Source of the DNA: Ophthalmolycus amberensis
Lineage: Eukaryota > Chordata > Actinopteri > Perciformes > Zoarcidae
Direction: 5' to 3'
Length of the DNA: 64,000 nucleotides
Assembly: GCA_024529925.1 (NCBI GenBank)
Contig: JAFEUB010000965.1
Span: 747,001-811,000, forward strand
Position 1 is the first letter of the stretch. The number at the start of each line of letters is the position of its first letter. This document shows, piece by piece, positions 26,348 to 36,500 of the stretch. The position numbers were made by a program, and so were the translations under genes. The notes under the pieces are model-generated. The model made no database searches. It worked only from the letters and a program-made list of their open reading frames with translations, and was not told where the DNA came from.

Positions 26348-26350
<3 letters not shown>

Positions 26351-26387
<37 letters not shown>
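26351..26387. repeat. (GT)n microsatellite
   Basis: About eighteen perfect GT units. Confidence 0.95.
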
Positions 26388-26389
<2 letters not shown>

Positions 26390-28903
26390 TGAGCAATGCG
26401 CTTTACAGTGGGTGTCAATATGTGCGTTGTCTGCCTTCATTTTATCCTACAGGCCCTCTGGCACATGCTATACTTAACATTTTCCAAATTCACTTTTGAT
26501 ACGGACATTGTTGTTCCGGTTTATTTAGCCACTGTTTCTCCGGGCAGATCGTTTCTTTCGGTCAGTACTGTTTATTGTTGTGGTGTCCTTTCTGTTTATA
26601 TTGCTTAACGATAAGAGATTTTCATTATCTCTAATTCTTGCTGCCTTATGCCCAGGGCTGTAAAGTTCTAATCCTCCTGGTTGATTTGGCACCAGTGGTG
26701 GTTACTGGGGTAAAACAGAAGAGCTTAAGAAAAAACCCCCATTAATCCTTGCAATATTCAAGTTTCTTGTTTTCTTGTGATTACTTGGATGCCTTTAATG
26801 TGAAACATCAAATAACGTTGGCTTTACATTAGCAGTAACTTGCATGGCGTTATGAGAGTGACAGTAATACTGGATTGGATGCATTTTTTCCGTGTCACAG
26901 CAATTTGAATTCAGTGCTCAAAACTACTATTTAGAAAGATCATTTACAGAATGTTAATACATTGAATGATAATGCTGAAGAAACAATGGCCATAAACGAT
27001 ACACATTTTTAAAATCTTTTATCTTCAAACATTATGGCATCCTGCTCGGAGATCTCTTCATCTCTTCATCTCGCTCATTGTCGCCTGGTTATATCAACGT
27101 CTGCCAGCCTTTCGCCTTACCAAGACGTTGTAAACATGCATCATCAAATGATCTGCCTCGATACTCACACATGTATTCACACTGTGAACACCTGTTGGCT
27201 TAATTGAAAGCAGAACATTTTCACAGGTGCGTGTTTATGTGAGTGTGCCAGTGGATTGTGCATTGTGTCATCATTTGGGTTTATTAAGACCAAGACAATA
27301 AAGATTGAATCTGCTGTACATATTTATTTTTCAAACTATTGATACGTCACTGAAACCAAACATCGAAGAAGTGCAACTTCCTGAGATTGTATAGATTAAC
27401 AAGATCCATTTTTTCTATCTTCTTCAAGTGTTAAAGTCCCACTTAACTTCATGACGATGAATCATTGTAGCACCTTCTGCATAGCTCCTATCGATCCTTT
27501 ATCTTTTTACAGTAAAGCTGGCACTTTTTCAAGTATTATTCTGCAAGTTTTCTGTTTTTTATTGATTTGCTCTTTCTGTCGTGCAGCCTTGCACATTTAT
27601 ATTACAGAGTAGCACTTAAGTCAGGTCAGAAAATGAAAGACCGCCCTGACTCGGCTTAAGAAAGGATAATAGACTCTTTTTTTTAACACAAATGCATCTA
27701 TGGAAATTATAAATACCATGACACAAACATTTGCTCTTTAAATCTGAAATTAAGCCGAGGCTGCATGTTTAACCAGAGCCTTTTAATTCTGCATGTTGTC
27801 ACTCTCCATTTGCATATTATCCTCTCATCTAATTACTTTCTGTCACTATCCAGTTTAGGTTAAATTCTACAAAAAAGAAGTGCACACCTCCCTTTCCATT
27901 AGCAACCCGTAATCCTTTACTATGTCAAATGTACATGTTGTGGACTAAAAATGGAACCGATTTGTTTACGGATGAGGACGACATAAAAAGACATGATGAG
28001 GTTGGACGGAGAGGGAGAGGAGGTGTGAAAGAGAGAGAGAGCAGCAGCATGTTATATGGAGAGGTGCTTGAGACGTGAAGTGGTGAGTATGTGTGTGTGT
28101 GTGTGTAGGCGGAGAGAGAGACGGAGGACGGCAGGACATTAACCTACGTAGATACACAGAAAGGAGTTGAGTGAGCCTGATGGAAGAGGGAGGTGGAGAG
28201 GGGGGTGGAGATGGACAAGATGTGAGGGGGAAGAAAATATGAGATTCAATGAAGCAGGTGAAAGGCAGAGAGAGGAGAGTAAGAAGGCTGAGTGATACTG
28301 ATGAATTAAGTCTGCAGAAAAGGGAGAGCGAAGTCCTTTTGGGGGCGTTTTGAGCATCATCAATGTCTCAGAGTTGGGTTTGTACCGTGGAGTGAGGATG
28401 AACCTCAACTCAACTTATGGCTCTTGAGTTATATTGTTTGTAATGTAGGCGCCATTTTTTTTTTTATGAAGAAGAATGCATGGAATACTATAAACAATAG
28501 TTCTGATTTTGATACTTTTTCTTTTTTTCTTCGGGAGTCCGACAACGTTACAGGAGTGCAATGCTGAATCAACGGAGTACTCTCCCAACGCGACACCTGC
28601 AGAATTACATAATCACTCTGAAGATAAACTTACAGCAATCTGTGATGCAGGAGTGAAGTCCATTTATTTTGACTGAGCAGTAGCGGGGATAGACGGCGGA
28701 GGAGAGAAGCGAGTCGAGTATTGAAGTGACAGGTTGTTGTCAGAGCAGCGAGACCCTGGAAGATAAATGAAGACGGGGTCAGCAACTCCCCACTAATGTC
28801 ACCACAGATGACTAACTGTAGTCGTGTGTGGGCATGCATGTGTTTGTGCGAAGACGGGGTCAGCAATTTTTAACCCAAGGCTGACTAACCATGAGTGTGG
28901 AGT

Positions 28904-28935
<32 letters not shown>

Positions 28936-29159
28936 ATATACGAGTGCAAGGTCAGCAACTTTAGCACTACATGACTGACACCGTTTGTGTTTGTATCTGC
29001 ACTTCCTCTCTGTTTGTTGTCCCTGATGTGACCCAGCAGTTTCTCATTCTTTTTTGTTTTGGGGAAGTTATGCCCTGAACATGACCTCTCGGGCAGCACT
29101 TCCTCCATTGCTTTAGGATCGAAAGAGTTCCCAAATTGAATTGATTTCTTGGACATTTA

Positions 29160-29290
29160 CAACAAGCTGTAAACACACTAATGACACATTACGACCTTAT
29201 AAAGTTGTTACAACAAAGCTGTTGGCAAACGGTTGCCAATTTAAACATCCAGCAGACACGGAGCAACATCATATGGTGCTCGGTTAGGGA
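29160..29290 (+). repeat. Fragment of the same 500-bp repeat family, copy 3
   Basis: Only the left third is present: CAAGCTGTAAACACA, a TTGGCAAACGGTTGCC stretch, then ACATCCAGCAGACACGGAGC and AACATCATATGG. These match the matching left parts of 2120-2605 and 9240-9736. It is truncated on the right. Confidence 0.5.
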
Positions 29291-30344
29291 CCATATGTCC
29301 TCTACCTTTCATAATGCATTCTGGGATACTTTGAGTCCAGTTTATAGGGTATAATAAATGTCACTATACATTCGTATAGCACTACAACATGAAACTCACT
29401 ATATAGTGGACTAGGGAGTAGGGAGTGAAGTCTTTTTGGTTTATGTGAATACTTATTGCCACTGGAGTTTATAGAGATTGGTGTCGTGGTGGGAGCGTCT
29501 CCCCTGAATTGTGAAAGCAAACCTTTACCTTTGCCTGGATTCTATCAGCCCACTGACATCTTTACGTTGGTTATCTGTAATCACAATTGAGTTTTAGAGT
29601 TTGCTGTTCACATTTAAGGGATGAGGGATTTCTATCACAGAGTCTAAATAAAAAACAAGCTCATAGTTCTGAAGTCCGCATTTCAAATATAGTACCGTGT
29701 GTCTCCTGTCTGCTCTGGTGCAGCTAAAAAGAGCTTCCTATTGACTGTTCTGCAGTCCAGATTAAAAACAAGAGGCGATTGATTTTCTTCTTCTTCTTCA
29801 TCTTGGCTCCTCTAGGAGCTCAGGCCGGCTACATCTACTTCAGCTTTTTATAGACTTTATTATCTTTACTTTATTACAGATGCTGGCTACAAGTGTATAG
29901 TCGTTTACAGCATTTCTTCACACTTTTTTTTATTAGCTTTGTTTTTATGCGCTGTAATGACCTTTCATCATTGCTTTTATTGCTTCTTTGTTTGGTTCTA
30001 TCTGTTAGTAATCAGCTGAAAGCACTTTACGCCTCCTATTGAGTTCTGTTAAAAAAGAAGAATGTTGTTATTGTTATTTTAATTCTCATTAAATATAGAG
30101 TTTTTCTGAAAGGCCACTTAAGCTGCAGACACTTTAGCTCACCCTGTGCTATTAACTTCACTTTAACCACTTTCTCTATGCATTAATTAAAGGCAATCGA
30201 GTTGATTTAAAAGCAGCAGAAGGTGTTTTTATTGCGAATTCAATGAAACCAACAGGAAAACGTCATCAGCGACTTCACTCAGCAGTGTGATTGAAAGGTT
30301 GACTAACGACTCCCCTTCTGTCTCTTTTCTCTGTCTATCTCAAG

Positions 30345-30421
30345 GATTTGGACGTCACGACGAGCTGCCCCGACAGTAGAAGTCTGTAGAGTCCAGCGAA
30401 GGCCCGACTGCCTCAGCAGAA
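30345..30421 (+). other. 5' UTR part of first coding exon, preceded by a splice acceptor
   Basis: A good polypyrimidine tract ending in TCTCAAG lies at about 30311-30344, so the first coding exon probably begins at 30345. At least one non-coding 5' exon must then lie upstream, as is usual in SLC8A genes. I cannot locate that exon or the promoter. The context at the start codon (G at -3, G at +4) is favourable. Confidence 0.6.
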
Positions 30422-30587
30422 ATGGCTCCAGCAGCCGTGTCTGTGCATCCATCCTCTCTCCACTCCCGCCTCTCCTCGCCCCTCCTCCTCTTCCTCCTCT
30501 CCGCCTTCCTCCTCCTGTCATGTCCTGGATCGGTGCATGCAGGCTCATCTGAGAACTGTTCAGCGAGTGGAGACCCCTGTCAGGAAG
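30422..30587 (+). CDS. slc8a: slc8a coding exon 1: signal peptide and extracellular N-terminus
   Basis: It encodes residues 1-55 plus one base. A leucine-rich hydrophobic core (about 19-34) followed by SVHA predicts signal-peptide cleavage near residue 40. The mature N-terminus starts GSSENCSASGDPC: NCS is an N-glycosylation sequon, and the two cysteines match the conserved pair in mature NCX N-termini. This ATG is chosen because it begins the signal peptide and has a good Kozak context. The donor is AAG|GTGGGT at 30588. Reading past it gives a short nonsense tail, which is intron. Confidence 0.93.
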
Positions 30588-33500
30588 GTGGGTTGGCCTT
30601 ATCTGTGAGAAAACTGCAGTCTAATGCATGTAAGGATGGATTAACATCATCACATGTCAAAGATGTCTGACCTAAACTCAGCAGCTTATTGAGAAGGGTT
30701 AAGGAAAGACTGTAGTGCCAGCCATGTAAGCTAATGATGTCACCAGCCTTTGTCACAGCTGAACATAATGATGGTTTAGATCAGTAAAGTTCACCAGTGA
30801 TACCCAACGGATCATTTACAGTATTTAAATTATAAAGTGCCCCATTCAATGAATTAAATTCCCTCCTTCGTATGAAACAATAGTAAAGCATGTAATTCAT
30901 CATCAATTTTAGGCTTGTCTGCAGTAATGCATTTATAATTAGGTGTTCGTATCCTGCAGATTTCATGGCCAAGTCTCATTGTCTGTATGTATGTATGTAT
31001 ATAACAGATGTAATAGCTAAAAATCGACCATGCTTACTTTATATCCAGCCACAGAGCACTTAATTCACCGCTCAGTCTAAGCTCTACAAGAAAGTATTCC
31101 TGTGGTGAATTACTGTAACATTTTAAAATGTAAATTTTGTTCATATTTTGAGGTCACAGCACTGCTTTAATTCATAGTTTATTGTATATTTCTCAGTACC
31201 AGTATATTGGTTTAAGGAATCCTTAATTTCTAAAGTAGCCTATAAATAACCTCCCAGCATTTATTGCAGTATATCTTAGTCATTCTGTGCGACCTGTCCA
31301 GAGGCGCCGCAAATAATAGGAAAGAGATATATTTGCCAGGTGTTAATGCATATTCAACGTTGAACGATGTCAGCAGAATATTCATAACTCACCCACGCAA
31401 GGAACGCCTCACCATACAAAGGTGACAGTGTTTCTTTGCCTCCCGAGCAACTGGTGAGTTATCAGCTGATTCTGCCAATGCACTGCCTTGGATTCATTTC
31501 AATACTTTTTATTATGGAAAAGCTCCCACATATTATAATCCTTAATCAGGTTGTGCTGCCACTGATCGTTTTACAAAATTCCTTCAGCCGCAGGCAGTAA
31601 ATTATTAGAGAGGGAGAGAATATTAAGGTTAGCACACCACATAGTTGCAAGCAAATATCTCTTGTGATCCTTTTGCTGCAAAACTCCTGAAAAACTCAGT
31701 TTGACTATCTTTTTTTCCTCATTTCAGGAGTGGTACTGCCCGTGTGGAACCCTCAGAACCCCTCTGTAGGCGACAAAGTGGCACGGGCCATTGTTTACTT
31801 CGTAGCGATGATCTATATGTTCCTGGGCATGAGCATTGTCGCGGACCGATTCATGTCTTCTATAGAGGTAGGCAAGAGATGAATGACCGCACAACTTATT
31901 TTACAGTTGAGATGTTCCATTGTTTCTGCTCCTGACTTCATGTTGGATTAATGCAGTTATATATCATGTCAGTTATCGCCTGTCATCATTGGCTTGGAGA
32001 CATACAATGGATATAACTGATTCCGACTCATGTTTGACAGCTCTGTGGTTAAATACTGAAATTGCTTATTCCTTTCCTTTCCTTGCTTTTCCTCATCACT
32101 TTTCTCTCTTTTCCTTTTGGTGCTTCCCCGACTCTTCTCTCCTTTTTCCTCTGCTTTTCCTATTTCCTTTCATTTCCCTTCGGTGGCTCTTCTACTCTTC
32201 TTTCCGTTCCTTTTTGTTGTTTTTCTTTTTGCCTTTGCTGTCCTTTCCATTTGGTGCACCCTCTACTTTGGTTGCCTATGCTCCTCCTCTCCTGTCCTCT
32301 CCTCTCCAGGTCATTACCTCCCAGGAGAAGGAAATCACTATAAAGAGGCCGAAATGGTGAGACCACCACCGCCACGATCAGGATCTGGAATGAGACCGTT
32401 TCTAATCTCACTTTAATGGCCTTGGGTTCTAGCGCCCCAGAGATACTGCTGTCAGTTATTGAGGTGAGCACAATATGAGCCAGAAGGTTGGGTTACACAT
32501 TATATTAGCCGATACAGAATGTAATGGGAACACAGTCATCTGATTTTCTCCCCACCTACAGGTGTGTGGTCACAATTTTGAGGCTGGCTCTCTGGGTCCC
32601 AGCACCATCGTGGGCAGTGCTGCCTTCAACATGTTCGTCATCATCTCCCTGTGTGTGTACGTGGTTCCTGATGGAGAGACGCGCAAAATCAAACACCTTC
32701 GGGTGTTCTTCGTCACAGCAGCCTGGAGTATCTTCGCCTACATCTGGCTTTACCTGATTCTGAGTGTCTTTTCCCCCTGGAGAGGTGGAGGTGAGAATAG
32801 ACGGAACTGAAAGTTGAGAAAGTTGGGTAGGGAGCTGTTAACTCTGTCTCTTCTCTCCTCTAGGTATGGGAGGCTGTGCTGACCTTCCTCTTCTTCCCAC
32901 TCTGCGTGGTCCAGGCCTGGGTGGCCGACCGTCGCCTCCTCTTCTACAAGTACGTCCGCAAGCGCTACCGCGCTGACAAGCGCCGGGGCATCATCATTGA
33001 AACCGAGGGAGGGCCGGATGGAGGAATGGGGATGGCTGGAGGTGGAGCGCTGGGCCCGGGGGGCTTCACCAAGATGGACATGCTGGAGCTGGACGGACAG
33101 ATGGCGTTGAACAGTCACAGCGGGATGGATGGAGGGATGATGGAGGACGGAGGAGTGAAAGATGAGGAGGACGTGGCCAGAAGGGACATGGCGAGGACGC
33201 TGAAGGATCTGAAGCAAAGGCACCCGGATAAAGACACGGAGCAGCTGATTGAGATGGCAAATTATCAGGTTAGCAGGAGTGTGCTTATATGTGCGCATCG
33301 ATTTCTTAATAATGATATATTTTAAAGGGATAGTTAGACATTTTGGGAAGTATATTTTTTTGTCAAGAGTCGTTGAAATTATCGACACCACTCTCATGTT
33401 TGTGGGATAAGTATGAAGTTAGGACTGGGTGTCGATTAGCTTAGCTTAGCATAAAGACTGGAAGCAGGGGGAAACAGCTAGCCTGGCTTTGTCCAATGTT

Positions 33501-36500
33501 CAAAGCTGACTAATTAACATGTCTGTGTGCAAACAGAAACCGAGTGGTTTTAATAGAAAGTTTATGAAATGTGTGGTTGCATGCCATTTAATAACAAACT
33601 GCAGCCAAGCACAGTGACTTCCTGGTGTTGTCATTTTCCGCCAAATAATGACCAGCGTCACTCTAAAGCCACAAAATGTCTGTTTGTCAGTTTCTATGGA
33701 TTATACACATGCGATATGTGTTCATAACTGAACTTTAGAGGTGCTAGCAGATATATTTTTGGGCATTTGGAGTGAGCCAAGCTAACTGTTTCCCCTGGCT
33801 TCCAGTTTTTAAGCAAAGCTAAGCTAATCACTTTCTGGCTCTAGCGTCACACTTCTGTCAATCTTCTTATGTACCAAAATGTCAAGCAACTCCAAGACAT
33901 ACATACATTACATTTTAGTCAAGAATTTGATAAATCCTGAAAGTTTGACTGTTGTGTCCACCTGTATGAATATGACTGGATGCTACTAGCTGCTAATTAA
34001 TTAAGGCACTTCTAACTCGATCGCTCTATCTCCTCTCCATCTCGACGTTGCTCCGTCTTCACTCAGTTTCTGAGCTAAAGCTCTTTTTACACCGAGCAAT
34101 GAATTGAAACATAAAGTCATGCGTCACATTTCGTATGCGACTCCTCTGAGGGTGACTTTGTGCTGGAGATGACGCTGTGACACATTGAGATGTGAACAAG
34201 GTGTTTAGGTGATAACAGGTAGGACAGCGCACAGCTGTTATACAGAGACGATTTCAAAATGTTCCGGAGCAACTTCTGAGCGGTTTAGATACCACACAGC
34301 CTCTCTCACACGCATAAGCATAGAAGATACGATTACTCAGTTTTCTAGGACGCTCCTCATTTCATGTCATGTGCTGATGAAACCACTAGTGGGCAGAAAG
34401 GATTGGCTTGATTGACAGTACTGTAACATGCAGCCCCTCTGACATCCAGGGGATTTGTTGCCCGGTAAGTTGTACGAACATTAGATATGTTAGCTTGAAG
34501 GTTCATTCTTGGACTTGGAAAGCCGTAGCTTGACGAAACAATTTGTAACACAAGGTCCACGTGTTAGCTTTCCTTCTGAGTTTACAGCCACATCTCATTG
34601 AGTTCATGTGTTAAAGAAGACTGTGAGTAAAGAAGGTTAAAAAAAAAAAGCTGCCGAGGGGACCTTGAGTTAAGATTTTTGGGGGAGTTTAGATTTATAA
34701 TTTGTGAATTGATATTTAGAAGCCATTAAAACATATTGCTTTGTCCTAAATTTACTTTTGGTTAAATTTGGCATTAGTTTAGTGGAGTTAGTGGATTGTC
34801 CGTGTGTCCCACAGGGATTAATTCGACTAATCGGTTAATCCGTTCTCATCCCTTGCAAAAAGAAAGGAGCTGCTTATAGATGGCTGTTCTACTCACAGTT
34901 GCTTAAAACATTAAAGATTATTCCTGTTTTTACCTCCGGTTTCATCCTTTAATGCTGAACTGTAGAAGCTGTCCAGGTTTCTGCTGCTCTCCCTTTCTCC
35001 TCTTCCTTCCCTTGCCTCCCTTCTCAGTCATTTCTTGGTTTTGGTCATTGTTTTTTGGTAGTGAGGGAAGGGAAGGTAAGATGTTTGGCAGGCACCCCAA
35101 GGTGCATTGGGCAACTTCCAGATGTTTGTTTGCATACAAGCCTCCCTCCCCCTGCAGCTACTCCCTCAGCCTTGTGCTGTAAATAGAAATGGCAGCTGCC
35201 TTGGAGATTTATCTCAACCCAATAGATTAACGTTTTTTTGTGGTCATTGTGATGAATTAAATTAAATTAAAAAGCAGTCCCCCGTGGTGGATTTGGACTT
35301 TAATTAAGTGAGGCCAGCTTGCTCAGCAAAACCAGATCACATTTTTAAACTAAACTAACCGCTACTGCTTCAATTCCTGCAAATAGATGCAGATTTTATT
35401 TTTATTTTAAGGATTCTGAAGTAAAACTGCTTCCTCGCTTCCCTTTAATCAAAAATAAATCGCAGTATTCCCAGCAATGAACCCACATTTAATCGCATGG
35501 TCTCCAAATCTACAGTGGCTAATTTGTTCATTTCCTATTTGTTGGATCGTTAGGATCCTAAATTGCTATTCAGCCATACATTGTCATTGAAATCAGCTGC
35601 TCATTGATAAGCTCATTAAATCTTAAGTTTGCAGCTAAGAGAGCCTGCAACTGCAGTCCTGCTCATTTCAGAGTTTCACAGGTTAAAAGTTAAGGGAACT
35701 GGATGACGACAGTGTCAAATCTTTCCTTGTCAGCGTGATTTCACTCATGTACTCATTTATTTTGACTGATCTGGCAATATCTTTGTCAGAAAGCACAGAC
35801 GGTTACAACTTTTTAAATCATGGTTGAAGCTCCAGCAGTCACAAACCCCAGAGATATAGACCTGCATACTGCAAGTGCAGGATCTGGGTGTAGACCTCAA
35901 GCATCCAGCCTATTGAAGTGTTGTCAAGCAACTCAGTGACCTCTAGTCTTCCTGTAGAGACAGAGAAAGAAATGTCCCACGAGAGATTCACTGCTCAGCC
36001 TTTAAATAGCAGCTGTCAGTTTAAAAGTAGAAGCTTTTGTAGAAGAAACACCAATCTGGAAAAAAACAAAGAGTTCTAGATTACCACGATGAATACAATA
36101 GATGACTTTGCTGATTGATTGGTGTTGTTGATCAGGTCCTGATGCAGCAGCAGAAGAGCAGAGCGTTCTACCGTATCCAGGCAACCAGGATGATGATCGG
36201 AGCCGGCAACATCCTCAAGAAGCACGCTGCCGACCAGGCTCGCAAGGTGAGTCGCACATCATCTCCGCTCGTCACCGTTATTCAAAATTAGAAAACTCCG
36301 ATCTGACTTTTTTTGCTGTCTGTCTGTCTTTTGTTTTTTCCCAGGTGGTGAGCAGCCATGAGATCCATGCACAGGAGGACGACCCTCACACCATCAGGAT
36401 GGAGTTTGAACCCTTTTTGTACCAGTGCTTTGAAAACTGTGGCTCCCTGAAACTGACCGTTGCCAGACGTGGAGGAGACTCCGGAGTTACTGTCAAGGTG

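Larger units (their letters stand above)
17641..30344. other. Non-coding region upstream of the exchanger gene
   Basis: It holds the poly-C runs, the CCTCT array, CA/TG arrays, a purine-rich tract at 22200-22480, and a 500-bp-repeat fragment at 29160-29290. About 26640-27960 lacks simple repeats and is AT-rich. Upstream non-coding exons or promoters of slc8a could lie here, but none can be pointed to from sequence alone. Confidence 0.5.

Noticed and set aside
32562..32810. Exon 4 extended to the in-frame stop after FSPWRGGGE
   Set aside because: This end arises from the extra C. The four-C reading gives a conserved end and a consensus donor.
32750..33397. 215-codon open frame on the - strand over slc8a exon 5
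   Set aside because: It is the antisense shadow of the GC-rich coding exon 5 and its introns.
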